Notes: generated by a model not told the origin, from the sequence alone. A stretch of DNA of 64,000 nt from a bacterium (GCA_020444475.1 JAHLKV010000002.1:620001-684000), one strand, 5' to 3'; positions 1 to 8,420 are shown, counted from the stretch's first letter. Program-made: numbers and translations.

Positions 1-654
1 CGAAGTAGCGAACTCCGGCACCGAGGTACCAAACGCGACGATAGTCGAACCGATCACCCACTGCGACACGCCCGCCCGCGACGCAATCGTCACGGCGGCG
101 TCGACCATCACGTGCGAGGCTCCAATCACCAGACCCAGACTTACTAGCAGCAGGAGGGGATCGAAACGGCGCATGGGGGAGACCGGCGTCGTATCATCGG
201 GCGCTTCCTTTTTCCAGAAGAAATATCCGAGATAGGCGGCAAAAATCGCCAGCAAAACAACCGACTCCAGCCGACCGAGCGAGGCATCAAACAACATCAG
301 CCCGAGTACGGCCGAGACGATAATCATCACCGGACCGTCGCGTTTGACGATATTGTGCGGCGTGCTGAACGGACGGATCATCGCAATCGCCCCGAGAATG
401 ATCGTCACGTTGACGATATTCGAGCCGACCACATTGCCGACCGATATATCGCCGGAGCCTTTCAGTGCCGCCAGTACCGAGACGGCGAGCTCGGGGGCGG
501 AAGTTCCAAACGCGACGACGGTCAGACCGATCACCAGTTCGGAGATACCAAGCCGGGCGGCGATCCGGGAGGCGGAGTCTACCAGCCAGCTTGCGCCGAG
601 CGCAACACCGGCGATACCGCCGACGAGCAACAGCACTTGTACGAGTATGTCCAT
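1..654 (-). CDS. Na+/Ca2+ exchanger (CaCA) family antiporter, C-terminus cut by window edge
   Basis: This is the N-terminal two thirds of an inner-membrane cation antiporter that would exchange Ca2+ for Na+ or H+. Translation from ATG 654 gives a first membrane helix and then the CaCA alpha-1 repeat signature (VVAFGTSAPELAVS, then GNVVGSNIVN). A second half begins with the mirrored alpha-2 motif (IVAFGTSVPEFATS) at the window edge. The reading frame is open to base 1, so the gene continues outside. It is a close paralogue of the next gene upstream (796-1722), with about 140 bp between them, so the pair probably arose by tandem duplication. Family assignment is strong; the ion specificity is inferred from family only. 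Confidence 0.9.
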   Translation of the reverse strand, partial: MDILVQVLLLVGGIAGVALGASWLVDSASRIAARLGISELVIGLTVVAFGTSAPELAVSVLAALKGSGDISVGNVVGSNIVNVTIILGAIAMIRPFSTPHNIVKRDGPVMIIVSAVLGLMLFDASLGRLESVVLLAIFAAYLGYFFWKKEAPDDTTPVSPMRRFDPLLLLVSLGLVIGASHVMVDAAVTIASRAGVSQWVIGSTIVAFGTSVPEFATS

Positions 655-715
655 GGCCGACTACGACCTGTGTGAAAAAGTGTTAGCGAGCGTTGTTGTT
701 GCCGAATACCGAGCA

Positions 716-777
716 GCCCACCCGTCCCGCCTTCGAGTAGCCCACCCGTCCCGCCTTCGAGTAGCCCACCCGTCCCG
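716..777. repeat. 24-bp tandem repeat, two full copies and a partial third
   Basis: The unit GCCCACCCGTCCCGCCTTCG followed by AGTA occurs at 716-739 and 740-763, and the first 14 bases recur at 764-777. It lies in the gap between the two antiporter genes. The period is a multiple of three, but no coding role is supported. There are no spacers, so this is not a CRISPR array. Confidence 0.85.
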
Positions 778-795
778 GGTGGGTACACCAAAGCC

Positions 796-1722
796 CTACT
801 GCATGTAGCTGTACACCCAGTGCGCCAGACCAAGCGCCAGCAACATACCCCCTTCGAGTCTCGTCACCTTGCGACCGGTCAGCGCGAATACATAGACAAT
901 CACCGCGATACCGGCCATGATGATGATATCAACTCGGGCGGCCTGCGCGACTGTCAGGGTGTTGATCGAACCGGCGATTCCGAGCACCAGGAGCAGATTG
1001 AAAATGTTGCTGCCAACCAGGTTGCCGATCGACATGGCGTGTTTGCCGCGGATCGCGGCCACCAGCGAGGTTGCTATCTCGGGCGCCGAGGTACCAAACG
1101 CCACAATGGTCGCACCGATAATCCACTCCGACACACCGTACACCCTAGCGATAAACGATGCCGACTCCACCATAAGATGCGCCCCGCCGACCACCATGCC
1201 CAGGCCGAGGACGGTCAGAAACGGATCGTACCATTTCATCGGCGAAGTATCGATCTCTTCGTCGAGAGGCTCTTTTCTGACGAACAGGAAGGTCAGATAG
1301 CCAACAAAGAGCACGAGAAGAATGATTGAGTCAAGCGGCTGCAATTGATAGTCGAGCAGCATAACAATAAACGCGCCGGTGATGGCCAGCAGGAACGGAC
1401 CATCGCGGAAAATCACCATGCGGGGTGTGCGAAGCACCCCGAACAGGGCCGTGCCGCCCAGGATGATCGAGAGGTTGATGATATTCGATCCGACCACGTT
1501 GCCGACCGAGATATCTCCGGCTCCTTTGAGTGCGGCGAGGACGGTGACGCCGACCTCGGGGGCCGAGGTACCAAACGCGACCACGGTCAGGCCGATCACC
1601 AGTTCGGAGATTCCCAGACGGGCGGCGATTCGCGAGGCGGAGTCGACCAGCCAGATTGCTCCCTGGGCGATGACGGCTATCGAGGCGACGAAGATGAGGG
1701 CGTTAATCGGTACGGTATCCAT
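796..1722 (-). CDS. Na+/Ca2+ exchanger (CaCA) family antiporter
   Basis: Complete 308-residue inner-membrane antiporter of the CaCA superfamily, the usual length for bacterial YrbG-like members. Two inverted repeats are visible: alpha-1 at about residues 40-85 (VVAFGTSAPEVGVTVLA, GNVVGSNIINLS) and alpha-2 at about 185-235 (IVAFGTSAPEIATSLVA, GNLVGSNIFNLLL). The conserved acidic residue of each GTSAPE motif is the expected ion ligand. About ten hydrophobic segments are separated by a polar cytoplasmic loop near residue 155. It sits directly upstream of a paralogue in the same orientation (1-654). The role is Ca2+ or other cation extrusion by family; which ions are moved cannot be read from sequence. 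Confidence 0.92.
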   Translation of the reverse strand: MDTVPINALIFVASIAVIAQGAIWLVDSASRIAARLGISELVIGLTVVAFGTSAPEVGVTVLAALKGAGDISVGNVVGSNIINLSIILGGTALFGVLRTPRMVIFRDGPFLLAITGAFIVMLLDYQLQPLDSIILLVLFVGYLTFLFVRKEPLDEEIDTSPMKWYDPFLTVLGLGMVVGGAHLMVESASFIARVYGVSEWIIGATIVAFGTSAPEIATSLVAAIRGKHAMSIGNLVGSNIFNLLLVLGIAGSINTLTVAQAARVDIIIMAGIAVIVYVFALTGRKVTRLEGGMLLALGLAHWVYSYMQ

Positions 1723-2086
1723 AGTCTCCAGAGTCGGAAAAAATAACCCGGTGCGGCCGTAGGAAACAAAAAAACCTGAAGCATTGCAATAGGATAGTGG
1801 TAAGCTTTAGGGGTGGGGAATTGGTTTTGTGATGATTGCCGGGCCGGTCCGCCAGGTGAAACACCTTTCTGGCCCGAACGGTTGAACGGCCGGTAAAGGT
1901 CAAGTGGTGCAAACGGATAATGGCAGTGCCGGCGAATGACAGGGAAACTTTTTGTCGACTGGTACGTTTGAACAGTGCGGCTTGGTGAAATCCGGCCGAC
2001 AGGGTATATTACCCAGGGTTCTTTGACATCGATATCAGTTGCCCAACGCTCTGATATCCGATTTGAGATCAGTATTCCTCAGATAT
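1723..2086. other. Intergenic region upstream of ssrA
   Basis: About 360 bases with no convincing open frame. It must hold the divergent signals for the antiporter pair (minus) and ssrA (plus). A TTGACA is visible at 2023-2028, but no good -10 lies 16-18 bp after it, so I do not call a promoter. Confidence 0.5.
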
Positions 2087-2455
2087 GGGGGTGACCGGTT
2101 TCGACGGGTATGGCGGGGGGTTATCAGCGTGCCGGAGTAGTCTGGGGCTCCGTTATCAAACCGGACGAAACACTAATTGGCGAATCTAACTACGCCATGG
2201 CTGCCTAACATCTTAGTGTGTTAGGCCCTAAAGCCCGTCGCACCCGATCCTTTGTTCCCAGGGTTGGGCTGCGGCGTCGATAAAGGGGACTCGGTGCCGC
2301 GATGTCTCTAAGCGGTGCTTAAAAACAGAGGCTGGTGTTAGTCGTGGCCTGTCGATCGGCAGCGGCTGGCACGAGAACTTATAGACCGACTACGCACGTA
2401 GAGGATGGCCTGACGTTTTACTCGGACGGGGGTTCGATTCCCCCCACCTCCACCA
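2087..2455 (+). ncRNA. ssrA: Transfer-messenger RNA (tmRNA)
   Basis: tmRNA rescues stalled ribosomes with SmpB and tags the unfinished protein for proteolysis. The 5' end GGGGGTGACCGGTTTCGACG is the standard tmRNA start. The 3' end carries a T-arm (GGGGGTTCGATTCCCCC), the acceptor strand CACCTCC and an encoded ACCA. The first seven bases pair with CACCTCC, allowing one G-U. The tag frame runs about 2164-2208 and reads DETLIGESNYAMAA then TAA, ending in the typical hydrophobic YAxAA degron. Length of about 369 nt is normal for a one-piece tmRNA. The 3' end doubles as an integration site: an integrase begins 106 bp downstream and copies of the tail recur near 35.9 and 37.6 kb. Confidence 0.96.
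2441..2454 (+). other. Putative attachment core (attL side) in the ssrA 3' end
   Basis: CCCCCACCTCCACC at the end of ssrA is repeated exactly at 35930-35943, and as CCCCACCTCCACC at 37585-37597. Integration into the 3' end of tRNA or tmRNA genes with regeneration of the RNA is standard for tyrosine integrases. The shared core is short (13-15 bp), so exact crossover positions are uncertain. Confidence 0.7.
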
Positions 2456-2528
2456 ATATCCATCAAGCAGAACTAATATATTGTTTGACAATGTATTAGA
2501 AGTTCTTATCTTTCCCGTAGATAGTCGC

Positions 2529-2547
2529 TGTGTCACATCTGTGCCAA
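2529..2547 (+). repeat. Putative integrase arm site, left copy
   Basis: TGTGTCACATCTGTGCCAA lies just before the integrase start and matches 35776-35794 at 17 of 19 positions in the same orientation. Its position just inside an element end suggests an arm-type integrase site. It may also lie in the integrase promoter region and so couple integration to expression. Confidence 0.5.
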
Positions 2548-2560
2548 GTTGGAGGCAATC

Positions 2561-3664
2561 ATGGCACGAATCTACAAGCGGGGGAAGATCTGGTACCTTG
2601 ACATATCGGTCAAAGGTCGTCGCGTTCGTAAGCGCGTGGGTACCTCGAAAAAGATGGCCGAACTCGCTTTGAAAGATGCTGAAGTCAAGGTCGCCCGCGA
2701 CGAGTTTGGCTTCTCCAGCCAGGACATCAAGGTCGGGGAGCTCATAGAACGTTTCCTCGAATACAACCGTACGAACCACCGCCCGTCAACTATGAATCGC
2801 TACAAGGCTGTCACCGACCATTTCAGGCGCTACCTGACTGAGAAACAGCCCTCAGTGGCGATGCTGTCACAGCTCACTCCCGAGGTACTTGAGGGGTATA
2901 AGACGTTTCGTCGTGACGAGTGGGTCAACCCGAACGGCAAGCCGGTCGACGGGAAGATTCGCCAGCACACGCGCAAGGGGGCAAGAGCGCGCACGGTGAA
3001 TCTGGAGCTTGAAGGTCTCAAGACCATGCTGAACCTGGCTCGACGCTGGGGATACTTGAAGGACAATCCGGTCAATCAAGTCAAGCCACTGAAAACCGAT
3101 GACAAGCGCACCGTCCGATTCCTGTCAGTTGAAGAGTGCCATCGCCTTCTTGAGGCCGCCACTCCCGAGTACTATTCTGTGCTATTCACGTTCCTGAATA
3201 GCGGGCTGAGAAAGTCCGAGTTGGAGTACCTGCGCTGGTCGGATATCGACCTGAGACGTGGTGCGATTGCGATCCGATCCAAGGCGGACTGGAAGCCAAA
3301 GACCGGCGAGCGAGAGGTGCCAATGACTGACGAACTCAAGGACTTGTTTCAGAAGCTCAAAGCTAAGAACAAACCGGAGCAGGACGACTTCATATTCCCA
3401 ATTAGGGACCGGGCAAGATCGCACAACTGGCTGCGCAACGAACTCATTCGGACTGCATTGAGAGCGGGTATCACCGACCTGACCCGTGTCCATACCTTGC
3501 GACACACCTTCGCGAGTCACCTGGTGATGAACGGCGTGGACCTGCCAACCGTTGGTAAGCTACTTGGCCACTCTGATATCGAAACGACTATGATCTATGC
3601 ACACCTCGCGCCTGAGCACTTGGTGAAGGCGGTGGCGAAGCTGCCCTTCCGGGCAACGGAATAG
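2561..3664 (+). CDS. int: Tyrosine recombinase (element integrase)
   Basis: This 367-residue site-specific recombinase probably inserts the element at the ssrA 3' end. An N-terminal Arm-DNA-binding type segment (ARIYKRGKIWYLDI) is followed by a SAM-like core-binding domain and the catalytic domain. Catalytic residues are visible: Arg in SGLRKSELEYLRW, the HTLRHTFASHL box (H-x-x-R), His in KLLGHSDIETT and the nucleophile Tyr in MIYAHL. I start at ATG 2561 because GGAGG lies five bases upstream; an in-frame TTG at 2549 would add four residues. It is immediately downstream of ssrA and in the same direction, the classic arrangement for a tmRNA-integrating element. Confidence 0.93.
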   Translation: MARIYKRGKIWYLDISVKGRRVRKRVGTSKKMAELALKDAEVKVARDEFGFSSQDIKVGELIERFLEYNRTNHRPSTMNRYKAVTDHFRRYLTEKQPSVAMLSQLTPEVLEGYKTFRRDEWVNPNGKPVDGKIRQHTRKGARARTVNLELEGLKTMLNLARRWGYLKDNPVNQVKPLKTDDKRTVRFLSVEECHRLLEAATPEYYSVLFTFLNSGLRKSELEYLRWSDIDLRRGAIAIRSKADWKPKTGEREVPMTDELKDLFQKLKAKNKPEQDDFIFPIRDRARSHNWLRNELIRTALRAGITDLTRVHTLRHTFASHLVMNGVDLPTVGKLLGHSDIETTMIYAHLAPEHLVKAVAKLPFRATE

Positions 3665-3675
3665 CGCAGGGAGTG

Positions 3676-3879
3676 CTATAGGACAGACGGTCCTCTTTTC
3701 GTTCGACCGGCAACTGCTTGCTTTTCGAGCCAACGCATTATCTCAGACTCCCGGATCCTGACGAATCTCCTGATCTTGACGTGAGGAATGAAGCCGATGT
3801 GCGTCCAATTGTATATGGTAGACAGCTTCACGCCCAACTTCTCGGCGATCTGTTCTGGTGTCAGGAGGGAGTCCATCAT
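3676..3879 (-). CDS. Excisionase-like helix-turn-helix protein
   Basis: This 67-residue protein is a single MerR/excisionase-type winged HTH (HTH_17): LLTPEQIAEKLGVKLSTIYNW, then a wing (PHVKIRRFVRIRESEIMRWLE). Small proteins of this type act as excision directionality factors or as repressors of integrase genes. It is the last gene of a three-gene minus-strand group (5502 to 3676), eight bases after the second recombinase and convergent with the ssrA integrase, whose stop is 12 bases away. A GAGG precedes the double ATG at 3879/3876. Which recombinase it serves is not resolved. Confidence 0.8.
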   Translation of the reverse strand: MMDSLLTPEQIAEKLGVKLSTIYNWTHIGFIPHVKIRRFVRIRESEIMRWLEKQAVAGRTKRGPSVL

Positions 3880-3887
3880 TGCCTCAG

Positions 3888-5003
3888 CTACTCGAGCCCA
3901 TTTCGACCTGACCGCTTCTGTTGTTGTAATAGCTGGATGATGCGATCCAGCTCCTGGTCATCCATCTCAGGCTCTCGAGCACCCTCGAAGTCGATCCGGG
4001 AGACAACATCCAAGACCGTTTGAGAGTCAAGTGTGCCGTAGGTCATGATGGTCGTGCCGATGTGTTCGTGACCTATGTTCTGGCTAACTGACTTCATCTC
4101 TCTCGCTGTTCTGCACCGACTCATTGCCAGGTGAACTGCGGCGTGTCGAAAGGAGTGTGGCTTGTAGTAGTCGAGCCCGGCCGCTGTCGCCCGTTCACGG
4201 AGTATCCTTCGAATTGTGCCACCACCTGACCAGAATGCTGGTTCGAGTCCGGTCGCTTCGAACGAAAGGCCCTCTCTGCACTGCTCGACTCGCGTTCTCG
4301 GGAACAGCGGGTCGGTCGAACCGAACAGAAGCCCCTGCTCGAGATACTCTGCCCAATCACAGACGATACTGATCAGCTCGGAGTCGAAATGCATCAGGCG
4401 TGTGTTTATGGTCTTGTTGAATTTCGTTTTAACCCCTTGTCTTGGGTCTTGGTGCACCATGAGGCTGTCTCGGTCGAAGCAGCCCAGAGGAAGTGACGCT
4501 ATCGCGCTATCGCGCATTCCGCTAACCAGCAGAAACGCGATCAGGGCTCTGTCTCGTCTCTCCACGTCGCTCACGCCGGGTATGGACCGCACCAGCTCTT
4601 TGACGTAGCTCAGCGAAGGCAGCCGCACGGGGCGGGGAGCTACAGCCTCCATTGTAGACTTTCGATCGAGATTCAGGAAGCTGACGGCATCCAGCTTCAC
4701 ACTGGACTTGTATCCTGGCTGGCCGGACAACCACGTCAAGAACGCAGCAACTTGCCTGAGATGGTTGTGGACCGTCGCAAGAGATAAGGGCTTGCCTCCG
4801 GTTCGCCTCTCCTTCAGCCATGACTTGAACTGTACAGCCAGCTTCTGATTGAACTTCACATAGTCCTGATTTCCGCAGAACTCATCGTATAGAGCGATTG
4901 ATCTCTCTTTGCAGGATATCGTCATTTCCGAAAGTCCATCTGCTTCACGCAGCCTCTTGAAATACTGGCGCTTCACTCGCTCGTTCTTGCCCCTGCTACT
5001 CAT
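3888..5003 (-). CDS. Tyrosine recombinase/site-specific integrase (second in island)
   Basis: A 371-residue phage-integrase family protein, clearly different from the ssrA integrase. The N-terminal SAM-like domain covers about residues 15-110. The catalytic domain has Arg in VSGMRDSAIASL, the box HSFRHAAVHLAM, His in NIGHEHIGTT and the putative nucleophile Tyr in MTYGTLD. The C-terminus is a charged tail. I prefer ATG 5003, which overlaps the upstream stop as ATGAGTAG and has AGGGA upstream; an in-frame ATG at 5021 adds six residues. It is translationally coupled to the HTH/zinc-ribbon gene. The role could be a second integration module or an invertase-like function; the target site is unknown. 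Confidence 0.88.
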   Translation of the reverse strand: MSSRGKNERVKRQYFKRLREADGLSEMTISCKERSIALYDEFCGNQDYVKFNQKLAVQFKSWLKERRTGGKPLSLATVHNHLRQVAAFLTWLSGQPGYKSSVKLDAVSFLNLDRKSTMEAVAPRPVRLPSLSYVKELVRSIPGVSDVERRDRALIAFLLVSGMRDSAIASLPLGCFDRDSLMVHQDPRQGVKTKFNKTINTRLMHFDSELISIVCDWAEYLEQGLLFGSTDPLFPRTRVEQCREGLSFEATGLEPAFWSGGGTIRRILRERATAAGLDYYKPHSFRHAAVHLAMSRCRTAREMKSVSQNIGHEHIGTTIMTYGTLDSQTVLDVVSRIDFEGAREPEMDDQELDRIIQLLQQQKRSGRNGLE

Positions 5004-5502
5004 GTCTATAGTTCCCTTCATTCATGCTGTTTGGGGTAGCATCACTGTACCCATATCTAGTCCGTTCACCTGTCGTCAACACCAGCACCCTCCAGGCATG
5101 ATTAAGGCGAGAATAGCAAGTGAAACGATTCAGAGGACAGCCGCACAATTCGCAAACTCCCGTCACGTGAAGCGAGTAATCCTTCTTGCCAAGCTTCCGA
5201 CCAGTGTCCAACACAGATATGGCGTTGGGATCGGATCTCCTGGGTGACCGACAACGCGGACAGTAGAACTCGTCTGGCTGAAGGCTTTGCTTTGCCTCCG
5301 AGGCGCGCTTGAGGATGAAGGCTTTGGCGGCCTTTCCACGGAAGTACAGCGGTTTGGACTGCTCCTCCAGAGGCCGCAAGCCGCTCGCCCGCCAGGACCG
5401 AACGGTTCGACTGTGCACCTCAAGCTGGCGAGCAAGTTCCTTGATTGTATATGTGCGGTTGTCCCTGAGTCTTCGCGCCAAAGCCACGGTCCGTCTCTTC
5501 AT
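4996..5502 (-). CDS. HTH and zinc-ribbon protein coupled to a recombinase
   Basis: A 168-residue protein. The first 55 residues contain a helix-turn-helix (YTIKELARQLEVHSRTVRSW). The middle holds four cysteines in two pairs (CPRC about residue 80, CELCGC about residue 118), which probably bind zinc. It overlaps the recombinase gene by 8 bp, so the two are co-translated. It is probably a DNA-binding accessory factor or regulator of that recombinase. I do not know a named family for the whole protein. A strong hairpin ends 19 bases upstream of its ATG. Confidence 0.7.
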   Translation of the reverse strand: MKRRTVALARRLRDNRTYTIKELARQLEVHSRTVRSWRASGLRPLEEQSKPLYFRGKAAKAFILKRASEAKQSLQPDEFYCPRCRSPRRSDPNAISVLDTGRKLGKKDYSLHVTGVCELCGCPLNRFTCYSRLNHAWRVLVLTTGERTRYGYSDATPNSMNEGNYRHE

Positions 5503-5520
5503 GAGTCATTCCGATTACTG

Positions 5521-5563
5521 AAAAGCCCGGAAGACGGATCTGGCGAAGGAAGGTCTTCCGGGC
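5521..5563 (-). terminator. Hairpin with T-run; terminator or attenuator
   Basis: Perfect 11-bp inverted repeat GCCCGGAAGAC (5525-5535) and GTCTTCCGGGC (5553-5563). Read on the minus strand it is followed by TTTT. It lies downstream of the QueC-like operon and only 19 bp before the ATG of the HTH/zinc-ribbon gene. It can end the first transcript and may attenuate read-through into the second. Confidence 0.6.
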
Positions 5564-5757
5564 CGATTCCCTCATACGAGGTTTCCACTATCTGTCAGCC
5601 AGATCCAATGTTCTTCCTGACTACTGTTGGAGAGATTTCTCAAAACGGTGAGAAGAACTTGGCAAGAACCGCAGAGGGGAATGTAAGTAGTTGTAAGACA
5701 ATCACATTAGGATGCAAGAAAAGCAGCGTTGGATTTGCCTACCTATTAGGAGAAATC

Positions 5758-7608
5758 CTAATGGCGAGAAGAAGAACCGCGACAATCGGTCAGTTTGAAC
5801 TTCGCGACCCAACCAAATTCCTTGCTGTAACGATGGAAGGGAGACTCGGACAAGCCGAAGAAGCTCTTCAGGACCTTCGCAAGCTCTTGGACCGGTTTTG
5901 CTTTATCCGGCTTGGCGTAGGGACTCGTCCACGAAAGTGCTCCGTCGCAGTACGCAAAAACGAGAAGAAGCTTCCATTGCTTGGACAGCGTCTCCGCCGT
6001 GCGCCCGTCTCTGAAGCCGACATCCAATGCCGCATACGAACGCGTGATGTCTCCAACACGCACGCGGATCGCATTATCGGATGTTACTTCAATCGTGATA
6101 TCCGACCAACGAGTCCCTTCCGGTGTGGGGAACCGCTGACTTGTGCTTGTGCCTGAGGCATTCGAGCCAGGTTTGACGCCGATTGCAGCGAGCAGTGAAT
6201 CAGAATTCAAGCGTCCTTCAGCGATTTCTTGAGAGTGGCGGCGAATCACACGCGCCAGAGAATCGCAAACTTGTGCTCCGTGCCGCTTGTGGAGATCAAG
6301 AAACATCCTGGCGGCTTTGCTGGTAGGGAGCTTGACATGGGCCAACAGCCTGGTGATTTCCCCGAAGCCTTGTATGAACTCGTCATCCCCCATTCTGAGC
6401 AGCTTGCGTGCGTGCTGAAAATAGGACAAAACCATAGTGCGGTCCATTGCATTCGGGATGGGATCTGTGAAGAGCGAAACCGCGTACTGCTCCTCCGGAT
6501 CACAATCTTCTACTTTGCAGTAAGTCGTCGCCACCCGACGCTCAATGCACTGAGAACACACGCCGCAATGTGTATGGAGCTTAGTCGTCTGGCGCGTGTG
6601 GCTGCAACTGTTCGTCAAAGGGATCAGCTCCTTTGCGCCTAAATCGGCAAGCTTCCCCACAACCTCGGATTTCGTCTTTGAGAGATACGGATTGGAGACA
6701 GAGAAGTCTTGTCCAAAGACAAGAGAGATAATCTGCTCGAAACCTCTGAGCACTTTTGGGTGCGTAGAGCGGCTCGCACGTCCTCCCACCACCTGCTCGC
6801 TAAGTGGGAGATTCACACTCACTATCCCGTTCTCGTAGAACTTGATTTCGTTTACTCCGAGCATCTTGGCCACCGAGGCCCCCAGCGCAGCGTAGAGGAA
6901 TGACCGGGACCGCTGGTTGGCGTCTCGCGATAGCTCCGCACCCTTGTTCATCCACACCGGCACATGTAGGATTCTGTCTGAGCTTCCAGTCAGACCACGA
7001 ACTGCATCGACCAGGTTCACCTGACGGTTGGCGATCTTTCCAACCGGACGGTGACTGACGAGCGCGACACTCCCTCCTTGATCGACGAGTTCGTCCACGG
7101 CACCCGTCAGCGAATCTAGGCCGCCAGAGAATAGCAGTACACTATCCGCATGGAACCACGCTTCATCATGGTTGAAATCGAAGTAGCTCATCGGATTGGC
7201 AGGCGAGCCTCCAGTCCGAAATTCGAAGCGATAGTGATCGTCCGACAAGAAGCCCAGAGTTTCTTCGAGGCATTGGAGGACATCGTCCCGATTCCACAAG
7301 TCATGGTTTCGCACCGGAATACAGAGCCTGATACGACGGTTCCAGTTCTTCCCGTTCCTGGGGAGTGTGGGGCCACCTCGTGTGAATGCCTGATCCGCGC
7401 AGTAGACATAGCTGGCTATCTCAAGAAGGTCGGCAGCAACATCCGGAATGTCCTGAGCAAGCCGCCTGTGTATGTTTTCGAAATGGAGATTTACATTCTT
7501 GTTGGGACCCGAAGTGGCAAGACACTCGACCTTATTGAATCCATGAGCGAGGTCCCGAGGAACAGACTCCGGTCCACACCAGGCCAAGAATGGCTCATCG
7601 GTTGCCAT
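5758..7608 (-). CDS. QueC-like PP-loop ATPase with extra domains
   Basis: A 616-residue protein with a QueC-type core. The PP-loop SGGLDS sits at residues 161-166, and a zinc site follows at Cys335, Cys348, Cys351 and Cys354 (the latter in HCGVCSQCIER). QueC makes 7-cyano-7-deazaguanine and is only about 230 residues; here an N-terminal region of 150 residues and a C-terminal region of about 250 are added. QueC paralogues are known from defence loci (QatC of Qat, Cap9 of type IV CBASS), but Qat and CBASS partners are absent. Start ATG 7608 has GGGGGAG five bases upstream and overlaps the previous gene by 14 bp. The role is probably anti-phage nucleotide or protein modification; the substrate is unknown. 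Confidence 0.8.
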   Translation of the reverse strand: MATDEPFLAWCGPESVPRDLAHGFNKVECLATSGPNKNVNLHFENIHRRLAQDIPDVAADLLEIASYVYCADQAFTRGGPTLPRNGKNWNRRIRLCIPVRNHDLWNRDDVLQCLEETLGFLSDDHYRFEFRTGGSPANPMSYFDFNHDEAWFHADSVLLFSGGLDSLTGAVDELVDQGGSVALVSHRPVGKIANRQVNLVDAVRGLTGSSDRILHVPVWMNKGAELSRDANQRSRSFLYAALGASVAKMLGVNEIKFYENGIVSVNLPLSEQVVGGRASRSTHPKVLRGFEQIISLVFGQDFSVSNPYLSKTKSEVVGKLADLGAKELIPLTNSCSHTRQTTKLHTHCGVCSQCIERRVATTYCKVEDCDPEEQYAVSLFTDPIPNAMDRTMVLSYFQHARKLLRMGDDEFIQGFGEITRLLAHVKLPTSKAARMFLDLHKRHGAQVCDSLARVIRRHSQEIAEGRLNSDSLLAAIGVKPGSNASGTSTSQRFPTPEGTRWSDITIEVTSDNAIRVRVGDITRSYAALDVGFRDGRTAETLSKQWKLLLVFAYCDGALSWTSPYAKPDKAKPVQELAKVLKSFFGLSESPFHRYSKEFGWVAKFKLTDCRGSSSRH

Positions 7609-8377
7609 GCCAGCTCCCCCGTGCGAACTCACCTGCGATCTTCTTGAACGCTACGTGGGCGTATCGTGTGACCGATGCGTTGTCGAGGGTGCCTTCATGG
7701 ATGGTCTTTCCAAGCCAGCCGGGAGTGAACTCGTCGCTGATCCGCACAGACTGTCTGACATACAAGTCCAACGCATCGTCGAAAGCTTCATGCCCATCGA
7801 TGCTCTCGAAGTACCCTTCGCCGCCGACCCTACTGGGCAACTCCCGGCTGAGGTAGTATGACAGGTATCGTTTGGTGAATCGGGCATAGAACTCGTGCAT
7901 GAGTGCGGACAGTTCTTTCCCTCGAGCCAGGCTTCTAACGGCTTGTTGGGATTGCTCTGGAGTGGTGTCGAACAGCGATGGTAGCTTGGTGTTAGCCGAT
8001 TGTAACAGTACTTCCGAGAACGTGTTCTGAGCCATCTCGGCGACATCGGACTTCACTTGCAACTGCTCAAGTGTGCGGTCAGTGCTCGCACGCAGGCTGG
8101 AGACGATGTCCAGAACCCCTGCGTCGGCCGGAAGGATATACCCAAGACCGGATAGTGCCCCCACAAGGTCCGGTGATCGTGCTGCCTGGATGAATTGGAA
8201 TACAGAGGTTAGGACGGTCGTGAAGCCGGGATCGCCCGGGACGAGTTTCAGGCCGCTCTTGGCCGCATAGAAGCTCTTCTCGGCGATTTCGCCGAGATCA
8301 GCACCTGCCTCGAGCAGCTCAATGACCTGCTTCCACCGCCGCGTCCTCGGCAATACGCCTAATCGAATGTGACCCAA
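7595..8377 (-). CDS. Unrecognised protein paired with QueC-like enzyme
   Basis: A mostly helical 260-residue protein with no signal peptide or membrane helix and no motif I can name. The C-terminal half is rich in aromatic and charged residues (YARFTKRYLSYYLSRELP). The start TTG 8377 is chosen because GAGAGGAG lies just upstream and a good promoter precedes it; a longer frame reaching 8515 would run through that promoter. It overlaps the QueC-like gene by 14 bp and shares its transcript. The tight coupling suggests that it is the substrate, partner or effector of the QueC-like enzyme. Confidence 0.65.
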   Translation of the reverse strand: MGHIRLGVLPRTRRWKQVIELLEAGADLGEIAEKSFYAAKSGLKLVPGDPGFTTVLTSVFQFIQAARSPDLVGALSGLGYILPADAGVLDIVSSLRASTDRTLEQLQVKSDVAEMAQNTFSEVLLQSANTKLPSLFDTTPEQSQQAVRSLARGKELSALMHEFYARFTKRYLSYYLSRELPSRVGGEGYFESIDGHEAFDDALDLYVRQSVRISDEFTPGWLGKTIHEGTLDNASVTRYAHVAFKKIAGEFARGSWHGNR

Positions 8378-8420
8378 GGAACTCCTCTCCCCAAGAGGTG
8401 TGTTATTGTCACCTACACCG

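Noticed and set aside
716-777. Short direct repeats as a CRISPR array
   Set aside because: Repeats are head to tail with no spacers, and no cas genes exist in the window.
2023-2028. TTGACA as the ssrA promoter
   Set aside because: No acceptable -10 lies 16-18 bp downstream.
5758-8377. A complete Qat or type IV CBASS system
   Set aside because: Only a QueC-like protein is present; no QatA ATPase, TatD-like nuclease, CD-NTase or TGT-like gene is found, and the partner protein does not resemble QatB.
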